A DNA stretch of 60,000 nucleotides from Symsagittifera roscoffensis (GCF_963678635.1 NC_087067.1:6056647-6116646), one strand, 5' to 3'. Shown: positions 44,879 through 55,983, counted from the first letter of the stretch. The notes: generated by a model from the letters alone, not told the origin. Numbers and translations are program-made.

Positions 44879-45272
44879 ATGATGTTAGTTTAGATGCATT
44901 CCTACCTTTTTCACAAAACAAGATTATTCCTTTTCTGTTCGATTTCCCTCGTATTAGTGAGTTTAATACTTTCTTTCTAAGTTGATTTGTGTTTGCTGTC
45001 TTTTTACTAGAAACATAATTTTTTTCTGCTAGCCTAAATGAGACATCCGCTTTTCAAAGCCGGAATTTTTACCGCTCTAATCAAGAATCGTAATTTTAGA
45101 CCACTGTCCCTTGTTCTAGCATCGATGCAATCCTACTTGTTTTACAAAAAAAAACAATGTTTAGTTTTTGTCCGTTTTCATTTGTTTTTTTTTGTGAGTT
45201 CAATAAATATTGTATGTTGTTCAGTGTTTGCTGTCTGTATACTAGAAACCATATTTTTTCTGTTAGTATTCT

Positions 45273-45344
45273 GGGGACAGCCGGGAATTGAACCCGGGAC
45301 CTCTCGCACCCTAAGCGAGAATCATACCACTAGACCACTGTCCC
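45273..45344 (-). tRNA. tRNA-Pro(AGG)
   Basis: Complete cloverleaf; last of the eight consecutive intact AGG copies. Confidence 0.94.
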
Positions 45345-45735
45345 ATGATTTTAGTTTAGATGCATTCCTACCTTTTTCACAAAACAAGATTATTCCTTTT
45401 CTGTTCGTTTTCCCTCGTATTAGTGAGTTTAATGCTTTCTTTCTAAGTTGCTTTGTGTTTGCTGTCTTTTTATTAGAAAAATATTTTTTTTCTGCTAGCC
45501 TAAATGAGACATCCGCTTTTCAAACCCGGAATTTTTACCGCTCTAATCAAGAATCGTAACTTTAGAACACTGTCCCTTGTTCTAGCATCGATGCATTCCT
45601 ACTCGTTTTACAAAAAAAAGAATGTTTAGTTTTTGTCCATTTTCATTTGTTTCTTTGTGAAATCAATAAATTTTGTAGGTTGCTCAGTGTTTGCTGTCGT
45701 TGTACTAGAAACCATATTTTTTCTGTTAGTATTCT

Positions 45736-45807
45736 GGGGACAGCCGGGAATTGAACCCGGGACCTCTCGCACCCAAAGCGAGAATCATACCACTAGACCA
45801 CTGTCCC
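45736..45807 (-). tRNA. tRNA-Pro(TGG)
   Basis: Complete; follows the run of eight AGG copies. Confidence 0.93.
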
Positions 45808-46199
45808 ATGATGTTAGTTTAGATGCTTTCCTACCTTCTTCACAAATCAAGATTATTCCTTTTTTGTTCGTTTTTCCTCGTATTAGTGAGTTTAATACTT
45901 TCTTTCTAAGTTGCTTTGTGTTTGCTGTCTTTTTATTAGAAAAATAATTTTTTTTCTGCTAGCCTAAATGAGACATCCGCTTTTCAAACCCTGAATTTTA
46001 CCGCTCTAATCAAGAATCATAACTTTAGACCACTGTCCCTTGTTCTAGCATCGATGCATTCCTACTTGTTTTACAAAAAAAAGAATGTTTAGTTTTTGTC
46101 CGTTTTCATTTGTTTTTTTTGTGAGTTCAATAAATATTGTAGGTTGCTCAGTGTTTGCTGTCTTTCTACTAGAAACCATATTTTTTCTGTTAGTAATCT

Positions 46200-46271
46200 G
46201 GGGACAGCTGGGAATTGAACCCGGGATCTCTGGCAACCTAAGCGAGAATCATACCACTAGACCACTGTCCC
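46200..46271 (-). tRNA. tRNA-Pro(AGG), two stem mismatches
   Basis: Same defects as 32744 plus one variable-loop change. Confidence 0.5.
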
Positions 46272-46664
46272 ATGATATTAGTTTCGATGCATTCCTACAT
46301 TTTTCACAAATCAAGATTATTCCTTTTTTTTCGTGTTTTCTCGTATTAGTGAGTTTAATAGTTTCTTTCTAAGTTACTTTGTGTTTGCTGTCTTTTTATT
46401 AGAAAAATAATTTTTTTCTGCTAGCCTAAATGAGACATCCGCTTTTCAAACCCGGAATTTTTACCGCTCTAATCAAGAATCGTAACTTTAGAACGCTGTC
46501 CCTTGTTCTAGCATCGATGCATTCCTACTTGTTTTACAAAAAAAAAGAATGTTTAGTTTTTGTCCATTTTCATTTGTTTTTTTTTGTGAAATCAATAAAT
46601 ATTGTAGGTTGCTCAGTGTTTGCTGTCTTTATACTAGAAACCATATTTTTTCTGTTAGTAATCT

Positions 46665-46736
46665 GGGGACAGCCGGGAATTGAACCCGGGACCTCTCGCA
46701 CCCTAAGCGAGAATCATACCACTAGACCACTGTCCC
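46665..46736 (-). tRNA. tRNA-Pro(AGG)
   Basis: Complete cloverleaf identical to the reference copy. Confidence 0.93.
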
Positions 46737-47129
46737 ATGATGTTAGTTTAGATGCATTCCTACCTGTTTCACAAATCAAGATTATTCCTTTTTTGCTTTG
46801 TTTGTGTTTCCTCGTATTAGTGAGCTTAATACTTTCTTTCTAAGTTGCTTTGTGTTTGCTGTCTTTTTATTAGAAATTTTTTTTTTCTGCCAGCCTAAAT
46901 GAGACATCCGCTGTTCAAACCCGTAATTTTTACCGCTCTTATCAAGAATCGTAACTTTAGACCACTGTCCCTTGTTCTAGCATCGATGCATTCCTACTTG
47001 TTTTACAAAAAAAAAGAATGTTTAGTTTTGTCCGTTTTCGTTTGTTTTTTGTGAGTTCAATAAATATTGTAGGTTGCTTAGTGTTTGCTGTCTTTATACT
47101 AGAAACCATATTTTTTCTGTAAGTATTCT

Positions 47130-47201
47130 GTGGACAGCCGGGAATTGAACCCGGGACCTCTCGCACCCTAAGCGAGAATCATACCACTAGACCACTGTCC
47201 C
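47130..47201 (-). tRNA. tRNA-Pro(AGG), G1.A72 mismatch
   Basis: Only the terminal acceptor pair is broken (plus strand gtggacag). Confidence 0.65.
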
Positions 47202-47595
47202 ATGATGTTAGTGTAGATGCATTCCGACCTTTTTCACAAATCAAGATTATTCCTTTTTTGTTCGTTTTTCCTCGTATTAGTGAGTTTAATACTTTCTTTC
47301 TAAGTTGCTTTGTGTTTGCTGTCTTTTTATTAGAAAAATTATTTTTTTTTCTGCTAGCCTAAATGACACATCTGCTTTTTAAACCCGCAATTTTTACCGC
47401 TCTAATCAAGAATTGTAACTTTAGACCACTGTCCCTTGTTCTAGCATCGATGCATTCCCACTTGTTTTACAAAAAAAAGAATGTTTAGTTGTTGTCCGTT
47501 TTCATTTGTTTTTTTTGTGAGTTCAATAAATATTGTATGTTGTTCAGTGTTTGCTGTCTGTATACTAGAAACCTTATTTTTTCTGTTAGTATTCT

Positions 47596-47667
47596 GGGGA
47601 CAGCCGGGAATTGAACCCGGGACCTCTCGCATCCTAAGCGAGAATCATACCACTAGACCACTGTCCC
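47596..47667 (-). tRNA. tRNA-Pro(AGG) with A37
   Basis: All stems complete. The base 3' of the anticodon is A instead of G. G37 is normally conserved and methylated (m1G) in tRNA-Pro, so frame maintenance could be affected if expressed. Confidence 0.85.
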
Positions 47668-48058
47668 ATGATGTTAGTTTAGATGCATTCCTAACTTTTT
47701 CACAAATCAAGATTATTCCTTTTCTGTTCGTTTTCCCTCGTATTAGTGAGTTTAATACTTTCTTTCTAAGTTGCTTTGTGTTTGCTGTCTTTTTATTAGA
47801 AAAATAATTTTTTTCTGCTAGCCTAAATGAGACATCCGCTTTTCAAACCCGGAATTTTTACCGCTCTAATCAAGAATCGTAACTTTAGAACACTGTCCCT
47901 TGTTCTAGCATCGATGCATTACTACTCGTTTTACAAAAAAAAGAATGTTTAGTTTTTGTCCATTTTCATTAGTTTTTTTGTGAAATCAATAAATATTGTA
48001 GGTTGCTCAGTGTTTGCTGTCTTTAAACAAGAAACCATATTTTTTCTGTTGGAATTCT

Positions 48059-48130
48059 CGGGACAGCCGGGAATTGAACCCGGGACCTCTCGCACCCAAA
48101 GCGAGAATCATACCACTAGACCACTGTCCC
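48059..48130 (-). tRNA. tRNA-Pro(TGG) with discriminator G73
   Basis: All stems complete, but position 73 is G where every other good copy has C. C73 is usual in eukaryotic tRNA-Pro, so charging may be altered. Confidence 0.85.
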
Positions 48131-48524
48131 ATGATGTTAGTTTAGATGCTTTCCTACCTTTTTCACAAATCAAGATTATTCCTTTTTTGTTCGTTTTTCC
48201 TCGTATTAGTGAGTTTAAAACTTTCTTTCTAAGTTGCTTTGTGTTTGCTGTCTTTTTATTAGAAAAATAATTTTTTTTCTGCTAGCCTAAACGAGACATC
48301 CGCTTTTCAAACGCGGAATTTTTACCGCTCTAATCAAGAATCATAACTTTAGACCACTGTCCCTTGTTCTAGCATCGATGCATTCCTACCTGTTTTACAA
48401 AAAAAAAGAATGTTTAGTTTTTGTCCGTTTTCATTTGTTTTTTTTGTGAGTTCAATAAATATTGTTTGTTGTTCAGTGTTTGCTGTCTGTATACTAGAAA
48501 CCATATTTTTTCTGTTAGTATTCT

Positions 48525-48596
48525 GGGGACAGCCGGGAATTGAACCCGGGACCTCTCGCACCCTAAGCGAGAATCATACCACTAGACCACTGTCCC
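48525..48596 (-). tRNA. tRNA-Pro(AGG)
   Basis: Complete cloverleaf; left end of the segment copied at +10,020 bp. Confidence 0.93.
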
Positions 48597-48989
48597 ATGA
48601 TGTTAGTTTAGATGCATTCCTACCTTTTTCACAAATCAAGATTATTCCTTTTCTGTTCGTTTTCCCACGTATTAGTGAGTTTAATACTTTCTTTCTAAGT
48701 TGCTTTGTGTTTGCTGTCTTTTTATTAGAAAAATAATTTTTTTCTGCTAGCCTAAATGAGACATCCGCTTTTCACACCCGGAATTTTTACCGCTCTAATC
48801 AAGAATCGTAACTTTAGACCACTGTCCCTTGTTCTAGCATCGATGCATTCCTACTTGTTTTACAAAAAAAAGGATGTTTAGTTTTTGTCCGTTTTCATTT
48901 GTTTTTTTTTGTGAGTTCAATAAATATTGTAGGTTGCTCAGTGTTTGCTGTCTTTCTACTAGAAACCATATTTTTTCTGATAGTAATCT

Positions 48990-49061
48990 GGGGTCAGCCG
49001 GGAATTGAACCCGGGACCTCTCGCACCCTAAGCGAGAATCATACCACTAGACCACTGTCCC
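48990..49061 (-). tRNA. tRNA-Pro(AGG), A4.A69 mismatch
   Basis: One acceptor mismatch (plus strand ggggtcag), shared with 59010. Confidence 0.62.
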
Positions 49062-49456
49062 ATGATGTTATTTTAGATGCTTTCCTACCTTTTTCACAAA
49101 TCAAGATTATTCCTTTTTTGTTCGTTTTTCCTCGTTTTAGTGAGTTTAATACTTTCTTTCTAAGTTGCTTTGTGTTTGCTGTCTTTTTATTAGAAAAATA
49201 ATTTTTTTTTCTGCTAGCCTAAATGAGACATCCGCTTTTCAAACCCGGAATTTTTACCGCTCTAATCAAGAATCATAACTTAAGACAACTGTCCCTTGTT
49301 CTAGCATCGATGCATTCCTACTTGTTTTACAAAAAAAAAGAATGTTTAGTTTTTGTCCGTTTTCATTTGTTTTTTTTGCGAGTTCAATAAATATTGTAGG
49401 TTGCTCAGTGTTTGCTGTCTTTCTACTAGAAACCATATTTTTTCTGTTTGTAATCT

Positions 49457-49520
49457 GAGGACAGCTGGGAATTGAACCCGGGACCTCTCGCACGCTAAGC
49501 GAGAATCATACCACTGTCCC
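49457..49520 (-). pseudogene. tRNA-Pro(AGG) with an 8-nt D-arm deletion
   Basis: 64 nt: plus strand ataccactgtccc where the reference has ataccactagaccactgtcc. One copy of the ccact direct repeat and the bases between are gone, removing the D-stem and box A. Confidence 0.75.
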
Positions 49521-49913
49521 ATGATGTTAGTTTCGATGCATTCCTACATTTTTCACAAACCAAGATTATTCCTTTTTTGTTCGTGTTTCCTCGTATTAGT
49601 GAGTTTAAAAGTTTCTTTCTAAGTTGCTTTGTGTTTGCTGTTTTTTTATTAGAAAAATAATTTTTTTCTGCTAGCCTAAATGAGACATCCGCTTTTCAAA
49701 CCCGGAATTTTTACCGCTCTAATCAAGAATCGTAACTTTAGAACACTGTCCCTTGTTCTAGCATCGATGCATTCCTACTTGTTTTACAAAAAAAAGAATG
49801 TTTAGTTTTTGTCCATTTTCATTTGTTTTTTTTTGTGAAATTAATAAATATTGTAGGTTGCTCAGTGTTTGCTGTCTTTTTACTAGAAACCATATTTTTT
49901 CTGTTAGTATTCT

Positions 49914-49985
49914 GGGGACAGCCGGGAATTGAACCCGGGACCTCTCGCACACAAAGCGAGAATCATACCTCTAGACCACTATCCC
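49914..49985 (-). tRNA. tRNA-Pro body with Thr-type anticodon TGT
   Basis: Stems are as 50837, including the T5.G68 wobble. The loop is TTTGTGT, giving anticodon TGT by one change at position 36 of TGG. Could be an anticodon-shifted tRNA or simply a mutated copy. Confidence 0.6.
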
Positions 49986-50379
49986 ATGATGTTAGTTTAG
50001 ATGCTTTCCTACCTTTTTCACAAATCAAGATTATTCCTTTTTTGTTCGTTTTTCCTCGTATTAGTGAGTTTAATACTTTCTTTCTAAGTTGCTTTGTGTT
50101 TGCTGTCTTTTTATTAGAAAAATAATTTTTTTTTCTGCTAGCCTAAATGAGACATCCGCTTTTCAAACCCGGAATTTTTACCGCTCTAATCAAGAATCAT
50201 AACTTAAGACCACTGTCCCTTGTTCTAGCATCGATGCATTCCTACTTGTTTTACAAAAAAAAGAATGTTTAGTTTTTGTCCGTTTTCATTTGTTTTTTTT
50301 GTGAGTTCAATAAATATTGTAGGTTGCTCAGTGTTTGCTGTCTTTCTACTAGGAACCATATTTTTTCTGTTTGTAATCT

Positions 50380-50443
50380 GGGGACAGCTGGGAATTGAAC
50401 CCGGGACCTCTCGCACCCTAAGCGAGAATCATACCACTGTCCC
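50380..50443 (-). pseudogene. tRNA-Pro(AGG) with an 8-nt D-arm deletion
   Basis: Same deletion as 49457. Anticodon arm intact; T-stem has C50.A64. Confidence 0.75.
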
Positions 50444-50836
50444 ATGATGTTAGTTTCGATGCATTCCTACATTTTTCACAAACCAAGATTATTCCTTTTT
50501 TGTTCGTGTTTCCTCGTATTAGTGAGTTTAAAAGTTTCTTTCTAAGTTGCTTTGTGTTTGCTGTCTTTTTATTAGAAAAATAATTTTTTTCTGCTAGCCT
50601 AAATGAGACATCCGCTTTTCAAACCCGGAATTTTTACCGCTCTAATCAAGAATCGTAACTTTAGAACACTGTCCCTTGTTCTAGCATCGATGCATTCCTA
50701 CATGTTTTACAAAAAAAAGAATGTTTAGTTTTTGTCCATTTTCATTTGTTTTTTTTTGTGAAATCAATAAATATTGTAGGTTGCTCAGTGTTTGCTGTCT
50801 TTATACTAGAAACCATATTTTTTCTGTTAGTATTCT

Positions 50837-50908
50837 GGGGACAGCCGGGAATTGAACCCGGGACCTCTCGCACCCAAAGCGAGAATCATACCTCTAGACC
50901 ACTATCCC
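50837..50908 (-). tRNA. tRNA-Pro(TGG), T5.G68 wobble
   Basis: Complete with one acceptor wobble (5' strand GGGATAG) and the AGAGG D-loop. Confidence 0.88.
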
Positions 50909-51303
50909 ATGATGTTAGTTTAGATGCTTTCCTACCTTTTTCACAAATCAAGATTATTCCTTTTTTGTTCGTTTTTCCTCGTATTAGTGAGTTTAATACT
51001 TTATTTCTAAGTTGCTTTGTGTTTGCTGTCTTTTTATTAGAAAAAATATTTTTTTTTCTGCTAGCCTAAATGAGACATCCGCTTTTCAAACCCGGAATTT
51101 TTACCGCTCTAATCAAGAATCGTAACTTTAGACCACTGTCCCTTGTTCTAGCATCGATGCATTCCTACTTGTCTTACAAAAAAAAGAATGTTTAGTTTTT
51201 GTCCGTTTTCATTTGTCTTTTTTTGTGAGTTCAATAAATATTGTAGGTTGCTCAGTGTTTGCTGTTTTTCTACTAGAAACCATATTTTTTCTGTAAGTAA
51301 TCT

Positions 51304-51375
51304 GGGGACAGCCGGGAATTGAACCCGGGACCTCTAGCACCCTAAGCGAGAATCATACCACTAGACCACTGTCCC
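51304..51375 (-). tRNA. tRNA-Pro(AGG), one anticodon-stem mismatch
   Basis: C29.T41 (plus strand ctagcacc); otherwise complete. Confidence 0.62.
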
Positions 51376-51762
51376 ATGATGTTAGTTTAGATGCATTCCT
51401 ACCTTTTTCACAAATCAAGATTATTCCTTTTTTGCTTTGTTTGTGTTTCCTCGTATTAGTGAATTTAATACTTTCTTTCTAAGTTGCTTTGTGTTTGCTG
51501 TCTTTTTATTGGAAAATTTTTTTTTTCTGCTAGCCTAAATGAGACATCCGCTGTTCAAACCCGTGATTTTTATCGCTCTAATCAAGAATCGTAACTTTAG
51601 ACCACTGTCCCTTGTTCTAGCATTGATGCATTCCTACTTGTTTTACAAAAAAAAAGAATGTTTAGTTTTCGTTTGTTTTTTTTGTGAGTTCAATAAATAT
51701 TGTAGGTTGCTTAGTGTTTGCTGTCTTTATACTAGAAACCATATTTTTTCTGTTATTTTTCT

Positions 51763-51834
51763 GGGGACAGCCGGGAATCGAACCCGGGACCTCTCGCACC
51801 CAAAGCGAGAATCATACCACTAGACCACTGTCCC
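51763..51834 (-). tRNA. tRNA-Pro(TGG), T-loop TTCGATT
   Basis: Complete. Position 57 is G, so box B reads GGTTCGATTCC, the closest match to the Pol III consensus in the window. Confidence 0.93.
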
Positions 51835-52241
51835 ATGACGTTAGTTTAGATGCATTCCTACCTTTTTCACAAATCAAGATTTTTCCTTTTTTGCTTTGTT
51901 TGTGTTTCCTCGTATTAGTGAGTTTAATACTTTCTTTCTAAGTTGCTTTGTGTTTGCAGCCTTTTTATAAGATAATGTTATTTTTTTCTGCTAGCTTAAA
52001 TGAGACCTCCGCGGTTTAAACCCGAAATTTTTACCGCTCTAATCAAGAATCGTAACTTTAGAACACTGTCCCTTGTTCTAGCATCGATGCATTCCTACTT
52101 GTTTTACAAAAAAAAGAATGTTTAGTTTTTGTCCATTTTCATTTGTTTTTTTGTGAAATCAATAAATATTGTAGGTTTCTCAGTGTTTGCTGTCTTTATA
52201 CTAGAAACTATATTTTTTCTGTTAGTATTCTGGGGACAGCC

Positions 52242-52313
52242 GGGAATTGAACCCGGGACCTCTTGCACCCAAAGCGAGAATCAAACCACTAGACCACTGT
52301 CCCATGATGTTAG
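52242..52313 (-). tRNA. tRNA-Pro(TGG), one anticodon-stem mismatch
   Basis: C29.A41 and A21 to T in the D-loop; otherwise complete. Confidence 0.58.
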
Positions 52314-52695
52314 TTTAGATGCTTTCCTACCTTTTTCACAAATCAAGATTATTCCTTTTTTGTTCGTTTTTCCTCGTATTAGTGAGTTTAATACTTTCTT
52401 TCTAAGTTGCTTTGTGTTTGCTGTCTTTTTATTAGAAAAATATTTTTTTTCTGCTAGCCTAAATGAGACATCCGCTTTTCAAACCCGGAATTTTTACCGC
52501 TCTAATCAAGAATCATAACTTTAGACCACTGTCCCTTGTTCTAGCATCGATGCATTCCTACTTGTTTCACAAAAAAAAGAATGTTTAGTTTTTGTCCGTT
52601 TTCATTTGTTTTTTTTGTGAGTTCAATAAATATTGTAGGTTGCTCAGTGTTTGCTGTCTTTCTACTAGAAACCATATTTTTTCTGTTAGTAATCT

Positions 52696-52767
52696 GGGGA
52701 CAGCCGGGAACTGAACCCGGGACCTCTCGCACAGTAAGCGAGAATCATACCACTAGATTACTGTCCC
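52696..52767 (-). tRNA. tRNA-Pro body with Ser-type anticodon ACT
   Basis: Anticodon loop TTACTGT gives ACT; the anticodon stem is complete. Position 58 is G and positions 9-10 are mutated (plus strand ctagattac), so it is probably impaired. Confidence 0.45.
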
Positions 52768-53160
52768 ATGATTTTAGTTTAGATGCATTCCTTCCTTTTT
52801 CACAAATCAAGATTATTCCTTTTTTGCTTTGTTTGTGTTTCCTCGTATTAGTGAGTTTAATACTTTCTTTCTAAGTTGCTTTGTGTTTGCTGTCTTTTTA
52901 TTAGAAAATTTTTTTTTTCTGCTAGCCTAAATGAGACATCCGCTGTTCAAACCCATAATTTTTACCGCTCTAATCAAGAATCGTAACTTTAGACCACTGT
53001 CCCTTGTTCTAGCATCGATGCATTCCTACTTGTTTTACAAAAAAAAGAATGTTTAGTTATGTCTGTTTTCGTTTTTTTTTTGTGAGTTCAATAAATATTG
53101 TAGGTTGCTTAGTGTTTGCTGTCTTTATACTAGAAACCATATTTTTTCTGTTATTATTCT

Positions 53161-53232
53161 GGGGACAGCCGGGAATTGAACCCGGGACCTCTCGCACCCT
53201 AAGCGAGAATCATACCACTAGACCACTGTCCC
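53161..53232 (-). tRNA. tRNA-Pro(AGG)
   Basis: Complete cloverleaf. Its left flank (ctgttattattct) is shared with 54835 and 55520 and its right flank with 55520 only, which helps place the 686-bp duplication junctions. Confidence 0.93.
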
Positions 53233-53623
53233 ATGATGTTAGTGTAGATGCATTCCGACCTTTTTCACAAATCAGGATTATTCCTTTTTTGTTCGTTTTT
53301 CCTCGTATTAGTGAGTTTAATACATTCTTTCTAAGTTGCTTTGTGTTTGCAGCTTTTTTATAAGATAATGTTATTTTTTTTCTGCTAGCCTAAATGAAAC
53401 ATCCGCTTTTCAAACCCGCAATTTTTACCGCTCTAACCAAGAATCGTAACTTTAGACCACTGTCCCTTGTTTTAGCATCGATGCATTCCTACTTATTTCA
53501 CAAAAAATGAATGTTTCTATTTTGTCAGTTTTCAATTGTTTTTTGTGAGTTTAATAATGATTGTAGGTTGCTCAGTTTTTGCTGTCTTTCTACTAGAAAC
53601 CATGTTTTTTCTGTTAGTAATCT

Positions 53624-53694
53624 GGGGAAGCCGGGAATTGAACCCGGGACCTCTCGCACCCTAAGCGAGAATCAAACCACTAGACCACTGTCCC
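53624..53694 (-). pseudogene. tRNA-Pro(AGG) with an acceptor deletion
   Basis: 71 nt: plus strand ggggaagcc lacks one c. Also A21 to T. The 2,820-bp partner at 56445 lacks this deletion. Confidence 0.65.
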
Positions 53695-54147
53695 ATGATG
53701 TTAGTTTAGATGCATTCCTACCATTTTCGCAAATCAAGATTATTCCTTTTTTGTTTGTGTTTCCTCGTATTAGTGAGTTTAATACTTTCTTTCTAAGTTG
53801 CTTTGTGTTTGCTGTCTTTTTATTAGAAAAAAAATTTTTTTTCTGCTAGCCTAAATGAGACATCTGCTTTTCAAACCCAGAATTTTTACCGCTCTAATCA
53901 AGAATCGTAACTTTAGACCACTGTCCCTTGTTCCAGCATCGATGCATTCCTACTTGTTTTACAAAAAAAGAATGTTCAGTTTTTGTCCGTTTTAATTTGT
54001 TTTTTTTTGTGAGTTTAATAAATATTGTAGGTTGCTTTGTGTTTGCGGTCTTTCTACTAGAAATTTTTATTTTGTTAGTATACTGAGGTAGCCGGAGTTG
54101 CACTGTTTTTCTACCAGCAAGTGTAATTTTTTTTATGTTAGTATGTT

Positions 54148-54218
54148 GGGGACAGCCGGGAATTGAACCCGGGACCTCTCGCACCAATGCGAGAATCATA
54201 CCTCTGTTCCACTGTCCC
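54148..54218 (-). pseudogene. G-type with a 6-nt anticodon loop
   Basis: 71 nt: loop ATTGGT on a complete CTCGC/GCGAG stem; acceptor and T-arm complete; D-stem unpaired (plus strand ctctgttcc). Confidence 0.6.
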
Positions 54219-54664
54219 ATGCTGTTAGTACGATGCATTCCTACCTTTTTTCACTAAGCGAGATTTTTCCTTTTTTGTTAGTTTTTCCTCGAATTAGTGA
54301 GTTCAATAGTTTTTTTCTAAGTTGCTTTGTGTTTGCAGCCTTTTTATAAGATAATGTTATTTTTTTTCTGCTAGCTTAAATGAGACATCCGCGGTTTAAA
54401 CCCGAAATTTTTACCGCTCTAATCAAGAATCGGAACTTTAGACCACTGTCCCTTGTTCTAGCATCGATGCATTCCTACTTGTTTTACAAAAAAAAAGAAT
54501 GTTTTATTTTTGTCTGTTTTTTTTGTGAGTTTAATAAAAATTGTAGGTTGCTTTGTGTTTGCTGTCTTACTGCTAGAAATTTTTGTTTCGTTAGTATACT
54601 GAGGTAGCCGGGAGTAGCACTGTTTTTCTACTAGCAAGTATAATTTTTTTTATGTTAGTATTTT

Positions 54665-54735
54665 GGGGACAGCCGGGAATTGAACCCGGGACCTCTCGCA
54701 CCAATGCGAGAATCATACCTCTGTTCCACTCTCCC
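54665..54735 (-). pseudogene. G-type with a 6-nt anticodon loop
   Basis: As 54148 with acceptor GGGAGAG. Confidence 0.58.
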
Positions 54736-54834
54736 ATGCTGTTAGTTACGATGCATTCCTACCTTTTTTCACAAATCGAGATTTTTCATTTTTTGTTAGT
54801 TTTTCCTCGTATTAGTTTTTTCTGTTATTATTCT

Positions 54835-54905
54835 GGGGACAGCCGGGAATTGAACCCGGGACCTCTCGCACCAATGCGAGAATCATACCTCTGTTCCACT
54901 GTCCC
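54835..54905 (-). pseudogene. Hybrid tRNA at the 686-bp duplication junction
   Basis: Left flank and 3' half match the AGG copies at 53161 and 55520. The 5' half and right flank (ctgttagtacgatg) match the G domain at 54148. The switch lies in or next to the anticodon arm. Confidence 0.75.
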
Positions 54906-55349
54906 ATGCTGTTAGTACGATGCATTCCTACCTTTTTTCACTAAGCGAGATTTTTCCTTTTTTGTTAGTTTTTCCTCGAATTAGTGAGTTCAATAGTTTT
55001 TTTCTAAGTTGCTTTGTGTTTGCAGCCTTTTTATAAGATAATATTATTTTTTTCTGCTAGCTTAAATGAGACATCCGCGGTTTAAACCCGAAATTTTTAC
55101 CGCTCTAATCAAGAATCGGAACTTTAGACCACTGTCCCTTGTTCTAGCATCGATGCATTCCTACTTGTTTTACAAAAAAAAAGAATGTTTTATTTTTGTC
55201 TGTTTTTTTGTGAGTTTAATAAAAATTGTAGGTTGCTTTGTGTTTGCTGTCTTACTTCTAGAAATTTTTGTTTCGTTAGTATACTGAGGTAGCCGGGAGT
55301 AGCACTGTTTTTCTACTAGCAAGTATAATTTTTTTTATGTTAGTATTTT

Positions 55350-55420
55350 GGGGACAGCCGGGAATTGAACCCGGGACCTCTCGCACCAATGCGAGAATCA
55401 TACCTCTGTTCCACTCTCCC
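55350..55420 (-). pseudogene. G-type with a 6-nt anticodon loop
   Basis: Duplicate of 54665, 685 bp to the right. Confidence 0.58.
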
Positions 55421-55519
55421 ATGCTGTTAGTTACGATGCATTCCTACCTTTTTTCACAAATCGAGATTTTTCATTTTTTGTTAGTTTTTCCTCGTATTAG
55501 TTTTTTCTGTTATTATTCT

Positions 55520-55591
55520 GGGGACAGCCGGGAATTGAACCCGGGACCTCTCGCACCCTAAGCGAGAATCATACCACTAGACCACTGTCCC
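55520..55591 (-). tRNA. tRNA-Pro(AGG)
   Basis: Complete cloverleaf at the right edge of the 686-bp duplication; both flanks match 53161. Confidence 0.93.
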
Positions 55592-55983
55592 ATGATGTTA
55601 GTGTAGATGCATTCCGACCTTTTTCACAAATCAGGATTATTCCTTTTTTGTTCGTTTTTCCTCCTATTAGTGAGTTTAATACATTCTTTCTAAAATGCTT
55701 TGTGTTTGCAGCTTTTTTATAAGATAATGTTATTTTTTTTCTGCTAGCCTAAATGAGACATCCGCTTTTCAAACCCGCAATTTTTACCGCTCTAATCAAG
55801 AATCGTAACTTGAGACCACTGTCCCTTGTTCTAGCATCGATGCATTCTTACTTGTTTTACAAAAAAAAAATGTTTAGTTTTTGTCCGTTTTCATTTGTTT
55901 TTTTGTGAGTTCAATAAATATTGTAGGTTGCTTAGTGTTTGCTGTCTTTCTACTAGAAACCATATTTTTTCTGTTAGTAATCT

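Larger units (their letters stand above)
41901..45480 (-). repeat. Densest run of intact tRNA-Pro(AGG); three-dimer repeats of about 1,400 bp
   Basis: Eight intact A domains at 42009, 42478, 42945, 43411, 43880, 44341, 44807 and 45273, spaced 461-470 bp. Offsets 42009/43411 and 42478/43880 are 1,402 bp; 42945/44341 and 43411/44807 are 1,396 bp. Private marks repeat in phase: the B domains at 42242 and 43644 share gacatcagctt, and A at 43411 and 44807 share gggtattg. Confidence 0.88.
45481..53860 (-). repeat. A-B dimers mixing TGG and AGG copies
   Basis: A domains at 45736, 46200, 46665, 47130, 47596, 48059, 48525, 48990, 49457, 49914, 50380, 50837, 51304, 51763, 52242, 52696, 53161 and 53624; B domains between them. 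TGG and AGG copies alternate irregularly, and two copies (49457, 50380) have lost 8 nt of the D-arm. Confidence 0.88.

Noticed and set aside
26101-54000. CRISPR-like array (regular repeats and spacers)
   Set aside because: The repeat is a 72-nt tRNA and the spacers are themselves homologous to one another. There are no unique spacers or cas genes, and the tRNA type is eukaryotic.
54148-54218. Functional tRNA-Pro(TGG) with a 6-nt loop
   Set aside because: The loop is one base short and the D-stem does not pair, so a working tRNA is unlikely despite the good acceptor and T-arm.
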